From contig NZ_JAHBBG010000003.1 in NCBI RefSeq assembly GCF_019331715.1, positions 273,507 through 337,506 of the forward strand: a stretch of DNA of 64,000 nt. Direction: 5' to 3'. The notes below the pieces were generated by a model. The model saw only the letters and a list, made by a program, of their open reading frames with translations, made no database searches and was not told the DNA's origin. Each line of letters begins with the position of its first letter. The stretch's first letter is position 1. The stretch comes from Bifidobacterium simiiventris. GTDB taxonomy: Bacteria > Actinomycetota > Actinomycetes > Actinomycetales > Bifidobacteriaceae. Of the stretch, positions 44,916 through 54,729 are shown piece by piece. The position numbers were made by a program, and so were the translations under genes.

Positions 44916-46145
44916 GTGAATTATCTTATTCTGGTTGATACCAAGTTTCCATATCGCAAGGGTGAGGCGTTCCTTGAGAGTGAGATTCATGAGGTAAGCG
45001 GATATTTCGATGAGGTGCTGATCTTTCCTGTCGATGCTCTTGCGAGAGATCTGCGTACACGCGACATTCAGGAAAGGAATGTGCGTGTGTTTCCTTTTGA
45101 AACCGTGAGACCGGTGCCGCGCAAGGCGGTGAACGTACTGAAAAGCCTGTTTTCCATGTGGTGCTACCACGGCCCGGTGAAAGAGCGTTTCTATGATGCC
45201 GTATTCGCCAACACGGCGAAAGCGCAGGCTAGGAAGATCGAGCGTGTGTTGGATGGCGTAGTAGTCAACGGTGATCGTGTAGTGATCTACAGTTACTGGT
45301 TGTACATTACTGCGCGCATCGGTGTGGAGCTTAAGAAGTATTGTGCTAAACGAGGGATTGCTGCTTCGTTTGTGTCAAGGGCGCATCGTTTCGATATTTA
45401 CGAGGCCGTGTCTGGCCGCGGTTATCTGCCCCAGCGCCAACTGCTACTTGAGGCAGCGGATACCGTGTATGCGTGCTCGGAGGATGGGGCCGACTATCTG
45501 AGGACAAGATACCCGGAATACGCAGGGAAGGTGAAGACCGGTTATCTCGGGACCTACGATCACGGTCTGGGACGGCTGCCGGATGGGAACAAGTTCACGC
45601 TGGTGTCATGCTCTCGCGTTACCCCGATCAAAAGGGTCGCTCTCATCGTTGATGCGTTGCAGGTGTTGGAGACCAGAGGTCACCATATTAGGTGGGTTCA
45701 CATTGGTGATGGGCCGGAGCTTGAAGCTGTTAAGAGCAAGGCGAGCGTATTGACTGGAACGGATACAGCGTTCGTGGGCTCGTTGCCGAATTCCGAGGTC
45801 TACTCGTTTTATGAAAAGAACCCAGTAAGTGTTTTTGTCAATGTCAGTAGTTCCGAGGGACTGCCTGTGTCGATCATGGAAGCCATTTCGTTCGGCATTC
45901 CTGTGATCGCCACTGACGTCGGTGGATCTTCTGAGATCGTGAAGACCAGTATAAGCGGCACTTTGGTACGTGAGGACATCTCTCCGGAGGAATTGGCTGG
46001 CATCATTAATAGATACATCTCGATGGACACAGATGAATACGAGAAACTACGTAAGACCACCAGAGAATATTGGCTTGATCATTATCAAGCGGGAAAGAAC
46101 TACCGGCAGTTCGCCGAAGATATTAGCATGAAGAGCCTAGACTAA
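44916..46145 (+). CDS. Glycosyltransferase family 4 protein
   Basis: A 409-residue GT-B enzyme, retaining type. The donor-binding half has SRVTPIKRVALIVDALQVL, GDGPELEAVKSKA, TAFVGSLPNSEVYSFY and the GT4 motif SSSEGLPVSIMEAISFGIPV with the conserved E-x7-E. Start is GTG 44916 after GGGAAGGAA. Which sugar it transfers is not predictable. Confidence 0.9.
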   Translation: MNYLILVDTKFPYRKGEAFLESEIHEVSGYFDEVLIFPVDALARDLRTRDIQERNVRVFPFETVRPVPRKAVNVLKSLFSMWCYHGPVKERFYDAVFANTAKAQARKIERVLDGVVVNGDRVVIYSYWLYITARIGVELKKYCAKRGIAASFVSRAHRFDIYEAVSGRGYLPQRQLLLEAADTVYACSEDGADYLRTRYPEYAGKVKTGYLGTYDHGLGRLPDGNKFTLVSCSRVTPIKRVALIVDALQVLETRGHHIRWVHIGDGPELEAVKSKASVLTGTDTAFVGSLPNSEVYSFYEKNPVSVFVNVSSSEGLPVSIMEAISFGIPVIATDVGGSSEIVKTSISGTLVREDISPEELAGIINRYISMDTDEYEKLRKTTREYWLDHYQAGKNYRQFAEDISMKSLD

Positions 46146-46153
46146 GGTGATAA

Positions 46154-47185
46154 ATGAATCCGAAAATAAGCATAATAGTTCCGGTTTATAATGTGGAAAA
46201 CTATATTGATGATTGTGTTAATTCCATCCTTTCTCAAGGAAATCATGACATTGAAATAATACTTGTAGATGATGGATCTACGGATAGCTCAGGAGATATT
46301 TGTGACAGGATTAAGAACACGAATTCCTTAGTTTCAGTTGTACATAAGACTAATGGCGGTTTGTCGAGTGCTCGTAATCTGGGATTAAAATACGCTAAAG
46401 GTGAGTATGTTTTCTTTGTTGATTCAGACGATTATATAGTAGAAGGCTCTCTCAAAGCTCTCTGCGAATGTATTGATAATAATAATCATCCTGATGTAAT
46501 AAAATTTAATTACATTAGATATGACAAAAAAAATAACAAAAAATATACTGTAAATTCGTCTATAGAAAAAACTTTTTATCCAAATCAAAAAAGTATATAT
46601 AGCTCTGTGATACCGCAGTTGTTGGCGCCTGGCAGTCTATTGTCTACGGGGGCAACGTATGGAGTATCTGTATGGAGTCATATATACAAAAAAGATTTGT
46701 TAGATAAAAATAAAATAGTTTTTGTTTCGGAACGAGAAATAAGTAGTGAGGATATATTATTTAATTTTCAAGTTTTGCGCTTAGCTGAGACATATATTGC
46801 AATTAATAATTCAGTATATGTATATATACTAAGAAATGGGAGCTTAACACAAAAGTATATTCCGGATAAATTCCAAAAAAAGAAGCTGTTATATAGGAAA
46901 TTAAGAGAAGAAATAATTGCAAATGGATACAATGAGTTGCTCAAGTATGTCGATCTCTATTTTCTGAGAGCATCGTACTATGATTGTATTGCAAATGAAT
47001 GTAATAAGAATCCCAAGCTTATAGCAAGTTTGTTAAATGTGCGAGATATCATTGGGGATTCCGATTTTCAACGATGTTTGAGATGCTATGCTGCACGCAC
47101 GGAAAAAGGGGAAAAGGAGCGTATTATATGTACGCTTCTAAAGCGTAATTATTTTTTTCTAATCTTTCTACTGAAGAGGATCTAA
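46154..47185 (+). CDS. Glycosyltransferase family 2 protein
   Basis: A 343-residue GT-A inverting transferase: KISIIVPVYNVENYIDDCVN, ILVDDGSTDSSGDICDR, NGGLSSARNLGLKYAKGEYV and the metal site FVDSDDYI. The C-terminal 150 residues are Lys/Asn/Ile-rich. The gene is sharply AT-rich and uses AT-ending codons unlike the rest of the window, a sign of transfer from a low-GC donor. It follows the GT4 gene by 8 bp. Confidence 0.9.
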   Translation: MNPKISIIVPVYNVENYIDDCVNSILSQGNHDIEIILVDDGSTDSSGDICDRIKNTNSLVSVVHKTNGGLSSARNLGLKYAKGEYVFFVDSDDYIVEGSLKALCECIDNNNHPDVIKFNYIRYDKKNNKKYTVNSSIEKTFYPNQKSIYSSVIPQLLAPGSLLSTGATYGVSVWSHIYKKDLLDKNKIVFVSEREISSEDILFNFQVLRLAETYIAINNSVYVYILRNGSLTQKYIPDKFQKKKLLYRKLREEIIANGYNELLKYVDLYFLRASYYDCIANECNKNPKLIASLLNVRDIIGDSDFQRCLRCYAARTEKGEKERIICTLLKRNYFFLIFLLKRI

Positions 47186-47186
47186 A

Positions 47187-48176
47187 ATGGAACATAAGTG
47201 TTGTTTTATAATCCCGTATTTTGGAAAGTTACCCAAAACATTTTCTGTCTTTTTAAAGACGTGCGCATGGAATCCAGAATTCACTTGGCTGTTATTTACG
47301 GACGATGAGACATGCCAGAACGTTCCATGTAATGTGAACATACATTATATGACGTTTGATCAATTTAAATGTCTCGCCTCTGCGAAGTTCGATTTTCCTT
47401 TAGCTTTAGATAATCCCTATAAGCTATGTGATTTCAAACCCGCTTATGGGTATATTTTTGAATCGTATATTAGTGATTATGATTTTTGGGGTCATTGCGA
47501 TATTGATATGATATTAGGCAATCTTTCAAAATATCTCACTGATAAGATTCTTAATGAATACGATAAGTTGTTTTGCTTAGGGCATATGGTGTTGTATCGT
47601 AATACATTTGAGAATAATCGTGTTTTTATGACAGAGTATAAAGGTTCGGATTTATACAGAAAAGTGTTTTCGGATACGAAAATTCAATGGTTTGATGAAG
47701 AATGGAAGAATGATTCTAATATAAATAGAATCTTCTTATCTCAAGGGAAAAGAGTATATCAAAAAGATTTCTCAGCAAATTTTAGTATATTACCGACGAA
47801 TTTTGTGAGAGTTTTTTATCGTGTTGACACTGACGGGCGCGGTGGGTACGAAAAAGATTTATGCGAAGACCCTCTCTATTACTGGGATAGAGGTCATGTG
47901 TATAGAATTTCAAAAAAAAATGGTGAACTAAGGAAAGATGAATTCATTTACATGCATTTGCAAAAAAGAAAAATGTCATTGAACAAAAGGGTTTTGGATC
48001 TAGATGGATTTAAAGTTGTTCCCAATGCTTTTCTGCCGTTGCAAACCTATCCTGTGTCGTTTGAATCTTATTTGAAAGAGTCAAAGAAGACTCTATGTTT
48101 TCATAGATTGCAGCTAGAGTATAAATGGAAGATGCGACGTCTAAAAGAAGTATTTGCACATCGTACTGTAGAATAA
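47187..48176 (+). CDS. DUF6625 family protein, probable glycosyltransferase
   Basis: A 329-residue protein. CCFIIPYFGKLPKTFSVFLK at the start, LCDFKPAYGYIFESYISDYD and WGHCDIDMILGN (a D-x-D-like metal site) match the DUF6625 family seen in polysaccharide loci. It is likely a GT-A-fold transferase, but activity is not proven. It starts one base after the previous stop. AT-rich. A run of nine As inside the gene (47912-47920) is a possible slippage site. Confidence 0.78.
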   Translation: MEHKCCFIIPYFGKLPKTFSVFLKTCAWNPEFTWLLFTDDETCQNVPCNVNIHYMTFDQFKCLASAKFDFPLALDNPYKLCDFKPAYGYIFESYISDYDFWGHCDIDMILGNLSKYLTDKILNEYDKLFCLGHMVLYRNTFENNRVFMTEYKGSDLYRKVFSDTKIQWFDEEWKNDSNINRIFLSQGKRVYQKDFSANFSILPTNFVRVFYRVDTDGRGGYEKDLCEDPLYYWDRGHVYRISKKNGELRKDEFIYMHLQKRKMSLNKRVLDLDGFKVVPNAFLPLQTYPVSFESYLKESKKTLCFHRLQLEYKWKMRRLKEVFAHRTVE

Positions 48177-48186
48177 GGTGAATGGG

Positions 48187-49359
48187 ATGATAAAGATAAG
48201 ACCTGATTACATATTAAGTATTCTTGTATATCATCTTGTCTTCTTTAGTATCAATTACCTGTATTTTTCTTCTATCCGATATATGAGAATGGCTCTTGTA
48301 GTTATCTCTATTTTGTTGATGATTGCAAGTAAGGCTTATGTTTATTTGGGTGGGTTAGCAAAGAATTTAGTTTTTATAGTTTCTTTATTTTTCGCTAGTT
48401 ATGTTATTCTTATTGGCTTATTGAATAATGAGTATTATGGAAGACTAAATAATGCTATCGATTTTGCTTATTCCTTCGGTTTTTTTGCATTGTTCTGCTT
48501 TTACACTCGTCGAAAAGGAAAGCAATTACTAGTAATAAATATATTCTATTACTGCACGTTGTTTTGGGTTGTTTTATCCGATGCACTTATGTTTTCGGTT
48601 CCTCAGTATAACGATGCCAATAATTATCTTTTGGGGAATAAATTTACGGTCTCTTATATTCATATTTTTCTTTTCTGTTTATACTTGGAAAAAACAATAC
48701 TTTGTAAAAAACCACTAAATAACATATTCTTAATTATATATTCAATATTTGTTTTTTCAATTATACTATATTGCAGTTGTACTACTGCGCTTGTGGGTTT
48801 TGTTATTCTGCTTGTGATGCTTGTTTTGCATCATTATTTATGTGTACTTAGTAGACCATTTTTACCTGTATTGTTTATTATATTGGCTGATTCGATACTA
48901 ATTATTATTCCCAATATACTCAAACTTTCTTTTGTCAAAGGGTTTATTGAAGGATTTTTAGGGAAAGATCTGACCTTAACCGGACGAACATACATTTATA
49001 AGAATGTTATTCAGATTATTCGGAAGAACATTTTTTTTGGCAATGGATGGGGAAGCGCCTATTCTGTTATGACTACGTCATTAGGCGCTAATACGCCTAA
49101 TGCTCAAAATGGTTTACTTAACCTAATGGTTGAATTGGGTATAGTAGGTGTTTTGCTTTTTTGTCTATTCGTTTATATATGTTTTTATTCGGTTTCTAAA
49201 TCTTCATTGAATGATTTATACCCAATCAACTCATATTGTTACATACTAATAATTTTATCGATGGTTGAAATTACATTTCAATCTTTTTTCTTCGGATGTG
49301 TTCTTTTAATCACAATATTCGGCGAAAATGGAAAAATTGTTAATGGGGATCTGCAATGA
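48187..49359 (+). CDS. EPS repeat-unit polymerase (Wzy-like)
   Basis: A 390-residue membrane protein with about eleven predicted helices and little sequence conservation, as usual for Wzy. The O-antigen ligase/polymerase-like loop with GRTYIYKNVIQIIRKN and FFGNGWGSAYSVM, then TPNAQNGLLNLMVELGIVGV, is typical. Wzy links lipid-borne repeat units outside the membrane. ATG 48187 lies 8 nt from AAGG; GTG 48178 is possible. The end overlaps the flippase gene by four bases. Confidence 0.85.
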   Translation: MIKIRPDYILSILVYHLVFFSINYLYFSSIRYMRMALVVISILLMIASKAYVYLGGLAKNLVFIVSLFFASYVILIGLLNNEYYGRLNNAIDFAYSFGFFALFCFYTRRKGKQLLVINIFYYCTLFWVVLSDALMFSVPQYNDANNYLLGNKFTVSYIHIFLFCLYLEKTILCKKPLNNIFLIIYSIFVFSIILYCSCTTALVGFVILLVMLVLHHYLCVLSRPFLPVLFIILADSILIIIPNILKLSFVKGFIEGFLGKDLTLTGRTYIYKNVIQIIRKNIFFGNGWGSAYSVMTTSLGANTPNAQNGLLNLMVELGIVGVLLFCLFVYICFYSVSKSSLNDLYPINSYCYILIILSMVEITFQSFFFGCVLLITIFGENGKIVNGDLQ

Positions 49360-50795
49360 CGAATATTAAAAAAAATTATGTATATAATTTGATGTACGAG
49401 CTTCTAGCAATAATTGTGCCGCTCGTTACGACGCCTTACGTTTCGCGTGTTCTCGGAGCTACTGCTATAGGCGATTTCAATTATGTGACTAGTATCGTAT
49501 CCTATTTTGGTCTTTTTGCGGTTACTGGTACTGTTTCATATGGTAATCGTGAAATCGCAATACGGCAAAAAAATGAATATGACAGAAGTAAGCTGTTTTG
49601 GGAAATATTTATTTTCCGATTTCTTTTTTGTGTTTTTGCTACTATCTTATATGTTTTTTTCTTTTTAAATTTTCTTTTACAATATAAATTCCTATTCCTT
49701 GTCCAATTATTTACTGCCGCTTCGTGGTTTATAGATGTAAGCTGGTTCTGTCAGGGAATGGGCAATTTTAAAGTTACTGCAATTCGTAATTCTCTCGTTA
49801 AAATATTGTGTACCGTTGGAATATTTGTCTTCGTAAAAAGTTCTCACGATCTTTGGATATATAATTTATTAAACTGTGCGAGTATTTTTCTTGGAAATGT
49901 TACCATGTGGGGGTATGTTCTCAAGAATGTTATATATATTCCGTTACGGAAAATGAATGTATTTATTCATTCAAAACAAATATTTTCTTTATTTATTCCT
50001 GTTTTAGCAGTTCAATTATACACCATGCTTAATAAAACTATACTGGGTGCTTTAAGTAATACAACAGAGGTTGGTTATTATTCTCAAGCTGAACGAGTGA
50101 TTAAGATTGCTTTAACTATTCCCTCTTCACTGATTTCTGTTATGTTTCCTGTGATGGCTTTATTATATAGTGAGAAGAAAATCCAGCAATTACATGAATA
50201 TATATCTAAAGTTATGGATTTCATTTTTATGTTGTCGCTTCCAATGATGGTTGGATGTATTGTGGTAGCATATGAATTTGTTCCTTTCTTCTTTGGTCCA
50301 GGATACGATTCTGTGGTGCCTGTTATGCAGGTATTAAGTTTCTTATTCATAATATTAAATATTGGCCGTCTTTCAGGAACCATTCTAGTTTCAATCGGCA
50401 AGCAGAATCTATATACGAGAGCCGTTGTAGTTGCCTCTATAGTTAATATAATATTAAATATTATTTTTATTAGCCTCTTTCAAATGGGGTCGCTAGGAGT
50501 TTCAATTTCCACTGTTATTGCTGAAGTATTGGCAACCGTGATACAGGCAAAATATGTTGGAGATATTATTTCACCAAAAGCTATATTGGAATCTTTCATA
50601 AAGTATTGCTATCCCATGGGGTTCATGCTTGTAGTTTTACTTATTCTAAATGTGATCCTTCCTATAGGAATTATTTCTTTGATAGTTAAGATCCTTGTCG
50701 CTTCATTGAGCTATTTCCTTATACTAGCTCTCAGAAAAGATAGAATGCTATCTTCGCTTTTAGCTCAGATAAAACGTAAATTTATCCGTTTATAA
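49356..50795 (+). CDS. Oligosaccharide flippase (Wzx)
   Basis: A 479-residue polysaccharide transporter of the MOP superfamily with about fourteen membrane helices. It opens NYVYNLMYELLAIIVPLVTT PYVSRVLGATAIG, the usual Wzx N-terminus, and has SWFCQGMGNFKVTAIRNSL and GSLGVSISTVIAEV later. It would flip the undecaprenyl-linked repeat unit to the outer face. Its ATG overlaps the wzy stop (ATGA). Very AT-rich. Confidence 0.93.
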   Translation: MTNIKKNYVYNLMYELLAIIVPLVTTPYVSRVLGATAIGDFNYVTSIVSYFGLFAVTGTVSYGNREIAIRQKNEYDRSKLFWEIFIFRFLFCVFATILYVFFFLNFLLQYKFLFLVQLFTAASWFIDVSWFCQGMGNFKVTAIRNSLVKILCTVGIFVFVKSSHDLWIYNLLNCASIFLGNVTMWGYVLKNVIYIPLRKMNVFIHSKQIFSLFIPVLAVQLYTMLNKTILGALSNTTEVGYYSQAERVIKIALTIPSSLISVMFPVMALLYSEKKIQQLHEYISKVMDFIFMLSLPMMVGCIVVAYEFVPFFFGPGYDSVVPVMQVLSFLFIILNIGRLSGTILVSIGKQNLYTRAVVVASIVNIILNIIFISLFQMGSLGVSISTVIAEVLATVIQAKYVGDIISPKAILESFIKYCYPMGFMLVVLLILNVILPIGIISLIVKILVASLSYFLILALRKDRMLSSLLAQIKRKFIRL

Positions 50796-50809
50796 ATTAA
50801 GGCGTATTT

Positions 50810-51982
50810 ATGAGGAACTATCATATATTACAGGTTCATAACTACTATCAGATTCCCGGCGGGGAAGATACTGTTGTGAAGAATGAAAGAGACATGCTTG
50901 AAAAACATGGGCATGTCGTTATTCAATATACTCGTAATAATGGTGAGTTGAAGTCCGCTGGAGTTTTAGGGAAAGCCTTCGCAGCATTTACCACTATATT
51001 TAATCCTAGAACATATCATGATGTTCGACATATTATCAGGGCCGAAAAGATTGATATCGTTCATGTGCATAATACATTGAACCTAATTAGTCCGGCTGTG
51101 TATTATGCTGCCATATCTTGTAATGTACCTGTTGTTCAGACAATCCATAATTTTCGGATGTTATGTCCTAGCGGCACTTTCTTTAGGGATGATCATATTT
51201 GCGAGGATTGTGTAACGTATGGTCTTCGATCTGCGGTGCAGCATAACTGTTATCGAGATAGCAAGCTGCAGACATTCATTTGTGCGTTGAGTATGATGTT
51301 ACATCGTGCAACCGGTATTTACGATAAGTTGCATTTTATTTGTCTTACTGATTTCAACAAACAAAAATTACTGCAACTTCCTCAAATCGATCCTACCAAA
51401 GTCTATATCAAGCCGAATTTTATTACAACAATAGGATCATTTTCGAATGCATCATATATCCAGCGGAAGAATCGGTTCGTTTTCGCCGGTCGTTTGGATA
51501 AGCTTAAAGGTATCCGGCTTCTTCTCTCTGCTTGGGCGAAAATGGGAGCATTGGCTCCTGAACTCATCATATGCGGAACAGGTCCTGAAGAGCAGTGGGC
51601 TCAAGACTTTATCAGCGAGCATGAATTAACAATGGTCACGATGAGAGGATTTGTTCCTAATAGTGATGTACGTAAGATTCTTGCTGATTCAAAAGCATTG
51701 ATCCTGCCTTCTCAATGGTATGAAGGTTTTCCTATGAGTATTGTTGAAGCGTATGGTGCGGGTACACCGGTCATCGGGTCCAAACTAGGCAATGTTGGTG
51801 ATCTTATTGCAGATGATGTGACTGGTTGGAAATTTAAGTATGACGACGTGGACGATCTGATCAACGCAGTGAGACGCGCTGAATCGGCTAAGAGTGTCGA
51901 TCTGAAATCGGTAAGAGAGAAATATTCTGAGATGTCAAATTATCAGGATCTCATGCGCATCTATGATCGCATAACAACTTGA
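50810..51982 (+). CDS. Glycosyltransferase family 4 protein
   Basis: A 390-residue GT-B transferase: HNYYQIPGGEDTVVKNERDM (glycine-rich acceptor loop), VHVHNTLNLISPAVYYAA, HNFRMLCPSGTFFRDD, FAGRLDKLKGIRLLLSAW, ICGTGPEEQWAQ and the donor-site PSQWYEGFPMSIVEAYGAGT. These match GT4 enzymes of EPS loci. Composition is intermediate between the AT-rich core and the host. Confidence 0.9.
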   Translation: MRNYHILQVHNYYQIPGGEDTVVKNERDMLEKHGHVVIQYTRNNGELKSAGVLGKAFAAFTTIFNPRTYHDVRHIIRAEKIDIVHVHNTLNLISPAVYYAAISCNVPVVQTIHNFRMLCPSGTFFRDDHICEDCVTYGLRSAVQHNCYRDSKLQTFICALSMMLHRATGIYDKLHFICLTDFNKQKLLQLPQIDPTKVYIKPNFITTIGSFSNASYIQRKNRFVFAGRLDKLKGIRLLLSAWAKMGALAPELIICGTGPEEQWAQDFISEHELTMVTMRGFVPNSDVRKILADSKALILPSQWYEGFPMSIVEAYGAGTPVIGSKLGNVGDLIADDVTGWKFKYDDVDDLINAVRRAESAKSVDLKSVREKYSEMSNYQDLMRIYDRITT

Positions 51983-52033
51983 TATCATGTCGTCTATATC
52001 GATGAAGTATATTTCGAACATCGGAGAACAGCA

Positions 52034-53143
52034 ATGAAGATAGGCATTCTTACGGCAAGCGTAGGCAATTTCGGTTCCAAGCAGTTCTATAATGCGCAAG
52101 ACATAGGATTAGGCAAAGCACTCAGTCAGTATGTGGATGTCGTCGAGATCTATAAGCTGATTCCTATAGGACAACAGAGTCGTCACGAAAGACTTGATGG
52201 TTTCGGTAATGTTACAGTACATATGCTGCCATCCAAGAAGATAGGCGTGAATGGATTCCCTGATCTTAAAGCGTTCGATACGTCGATTGATGTTCTTATT
52301 TTCTTTTCCGATACACAATTATGTGTCGGGAAGGTATGCCGTTGGGCAAAACGTAATAACATTGCTGTGTTCCCATATGTCGGAGTATTAGAAAGTCACA
52401 GCTCAAATCCGATTGCCAAAAAAATTATGGATTTACTGTCGATGAATAATATGCGTATTTATAGGAAGTACCGGTGCTTCGCTAAGACGACATATATTGG
52501 TCGGAAGTTGCATAATCATGGCGTCAGCAATGTAACGGTGGCTCCGGTAGGTCTTGATCTTAATGCTCTTAATGCTGGACATGAGTATAACGATATCGTT
52601 GATCCCGCTAAATATGGTTTCTCTTCCGCAGACAATGTCGTATTGTTTATCGGACGAATGATCGAGGAAAAACAGCCCCTTCAGATGATTGACCTATTCC
52701 GAAAGCTCCATAAAGCCCGCTCCTCTTATAAATTGCTCATGGTAGGAACCGGTCCTTTGCAAGAGGAGGTACGAAACCGTATCCGAGCGTATGATTTAAC
52801 GTATTCCGTAGCGATGATCGATCGCATTCCTAATGCCGACATGTGGGAACTGTATCGTATTGCCAAGTGTTTCGTCAATCTCAATCGACGGGAAATATTC
52901 GGCATGGCAATCCTCGAAGCCATGTATTACGGCTGTAAAGTAGTTGCATGGCATGCACCGGGTCCTGACATGATCATCGAAAATGGTATATCAGGATATC
53001 TGGTTAGCAATGAAGCTGATATGATTTCAGCCATATTGAGTAGTGATAATGATTCACTGTTAAAGGCGGCGTATTCTCGTGTCCTTGACCGATTTACCTG
53101 GAACAAGACTGCGGATATGATGATGCGGTACATCGTACAGTGA
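52034..53143 (+). CDS. Glycosyltransferase family 4 protein
   Basis: A 369-residue GT-B transferase. The N-terminal domain starts IGILTASVGNFGSKQFYNAQ; the donor domain has VVLFIGRMIEEKQPLQMIDL, LLMVGTGPLQEEV, IPNADMWELYRIAK and NLNRREIFGMAILEAMYYGC, with the E-x7-E region. GGAGAA precedes the ATG. Sugar unknown. Confidence 0.88.
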   Translation: MKIGILTASVGNFGSKQFYNAQDIGLGKALSQYVDVVEIYKLIPIGQQSRHERLDGFGNVTVHMLPSKKIGVNGFPDLKAFDTSIDVLIFFSDTQLCVGKVCRWAKRNNIAVFPYVGVLESHSSNPIAKKIMDLLSMNNMRIYRKYRCFAKTTYIGRKLHNHGVSNVTVAPVGLDLNALNAGHEYNDIVDPAKYGFSSADNVVLFIGRMIEEKQPLQMIDLFRKLHKARSSYKLLMVGTGPLQEEVRNRIRAYDLTYSVAMIDRIPNADMWELYRIAKCFVNLNRREIFGMAILEAMYYGCKVVAWHAPGPDMIIENGISGYLVSNEADMISAILSSDNDSLLKAAYSRVLDRFTWNKTADMMMRYIVQ

Positions 53144-53186
53144 TTTTAGTCATTAATTAGATTCTCATTAAAGAATAGAGTTGAAA

Positions 53187-53849
53187 ATGGATTTACATAA
53201 GATCTACCTTGCGATACGGTGCATCCCGAAGACGTTGATCTTCAACTTCAGGTATTTGCCGTTTAAAAAAGCTATCAAACTCCCAATTATCGTTTCTCAT
53301 CGTGTGTCGCTGCAAAGAATGGGGGGGGGTATTGAGATAACAGCGCCGATTCGCCCCAATATGATTCGTATTGGTTTTCATGAGAATCCTGCGTTTAATC
53401 GACGGTCATATGCATCGTGGTACAACGAGGGTCAGGTGGTTTTTCAAGGTACTGCATTTTTCGGTAATGGCAGTGGTATTGCGAATACTGGTGTATTGAC
53501 TTTTGGTGATAATTTTCAGATGAGTGGTAATTCGCGTATCGTTTGCAAGTATGACACCACGTTTGGTGATGATGTGCTGGTGGGATGGGACTGTCTGTTT
53601 TTGGATGGTGATGCGCATAAGTTGTATGTGGAGGGTACAGCCGAGCCGTCGAATGCGAGTCGTCCCATCGTCGTGGGCAATCATGTGTGGTTTGGCGCGC
53701 GTTGCTGTGTGTTGAAGGGAGTGGCGGTTGCCGATGGGTGTGTGGTGGCGGCAAACAGTTGTCTGACCAAGGTGTTTGCCGAGACGGGTTGCGTGATCGG
53801 AGGCTATCCGGCCCGTGTCATCAAAACGAACATCCGCTGGACTCGCTGA
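53187..53849 (+). CDS. Left-handed beta-helix acyltransferase, phase-variable candidate
   Basis: A 220-residue acyltransferase of the hexapeptide-repeat class, probably an O-acetyltransferase modifying the EPS or its precursors. Repeats run from about 75 (GTAFFGNGSGIANTGVLTFG) to the end (IVVGNHVWFGARCCVLKGV, VVAANSCLTKVF, IGGYPARVIK), with the catalytic-type His in DGDAHKLY. A G9 tract (53321-53329) sits at codons 45-48; loss or gain of one G gives a stop within a few codons. ATG 53187 is preferred; TTG 53181 is possible. The 3' half returns to host-like GC. Confidence 0.85.
   Translation: MDLHKIYLAIRCIPKTLIFNFRYLPFKKAIKLPIIVSHRVSLQRMGGGIEITAPIRPNMIRIGFHENPAFNRRSYASWYNEGQVVFQGTAFFGNGSGIANTGVLTFGDNFQMSGNSRIVCKYDTTFGDDVLVGWDCLFLDGDAHKLYVEGTAEPSNASRPIVVGNHVWFGARCCVLKGVAVADGCVVAANSCLTKVFAETGCVIGGYPARVIKTNIRWTR
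53321..53329 (+). repeat. G9 tract inside the acyltransferase gene
   Basis: Nine Gs read as the end of ATG plus GGG GGG GG(T). With eight Gs the frame reads GTA TTG AGA TAA; with ten it reads TAT TGA. Both truncate the protein near residue 50. Confidence 0.9.
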
Positions 53850-53937
53850 CACGGCTGGCCTGTTCCTATTCAACACGTTGATGTACCGCTTGTCATCAGT
53901 GTGCCTTACTCTGAATAAACCAGCTCAGGGAGGAAGT

Positions 53938-54559
53938 ATGCCATATCCGACGAAGATGGTGTCGGCCTTGACGGGTGTCTCGGCTCATCAGTTACGACGG
54001 TTGCGGCGCAAAGGTGTCATCGCGCCTTCTCGAGGCCGGGATGGCGAGTATCTGTACTCGTTCGATGATCTTTTGGTATTGCGTATTTTTGCGAAATTAC
54101 GCCCATATATTTCAGCTCAAAAAAATAGATAAGGCGTTCGCTAGTTTTCAAAAGTTAGTCAGTTCCGAAGGTCAAGATAAATTGGGCGCACACCGGTTCG
54201 GCACAGACGGTGAGTCAATTTTCGTTGATGCGACCGATTCGGCTGTGGACCTAGTCAAGCGTCCCGGTCAGGGTACTGCGTTTACCTTCGATGAGATGAT
54301 CGAGGAATTCGTTAATTGGCGTGGAGAACGAGTGCCGAATCTGCTGCATCCGAGGCAACAACTGGAAATCGATCCGGATCGTCTTGGCGGCTGGCCTACG
54401 GTGCGGGGTACGCGGATTCCTTTTGACACCATTGCAGCCCTGCGGTTGGATGATGACATGAGTATGGACGACATCCGTTATTACTATCCGTCCATAACGG
54501 TTCAAGCCGTGGAAGATTCCGTCGATTTCAGCCAAACGATGCAAAGGCTTGCCGCGTGA
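53938..54559 (+). pseudogene. MerR/DUF433 antitoxin-like gene, frameshifted
   Basis: Two frames together give one protein of about 206 residues. Part one (53938-54120) is a MerR-like DNA-binding domain: MVSALTGVSAHQLRRLRRKG and EYLYSFDDLLVLRIFAKL. Part two (to 54559), in the +1 frame, continues IDKAFASFQKLV and ends in a DUF433 domain with WPTVRGTRIPFDTIAAL. The break lies in an A7 run (54119-54125); with six As the frame is whole. Such proteins are antitoxins of DUF5615/PIN-like toxins, and the toxin remnant follows at once. AGGGAGGA precedes the ATG. It could be decay, slippage or a sequencing error. Confidence 0.78.
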
Positions 54560-54729
54560 GTCAGTATACCAATCGGCAAAAGTTCTACATTGACGAAAAT
54601 CTCCCTGCTCCGCTCTCGACATGTCTGCAGGCTCTGTTTAGGTGAGCTGTTTTCTGTTCATCACATACCGCTGAGGCTATGGATGGCACAAAAGACGTTC
54701 CTCTATTGCGCTACCTTGCCGAAGAAGGA

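Noticed and set aside
54119..54125. Programmed ribosomal frameshift in the antitoxin gene
   Set aside because: The A7 run could allow slippage, but the linked toxin carries three other lesions, so simple decay is more likely; no stimulatory RNA structure was seen.
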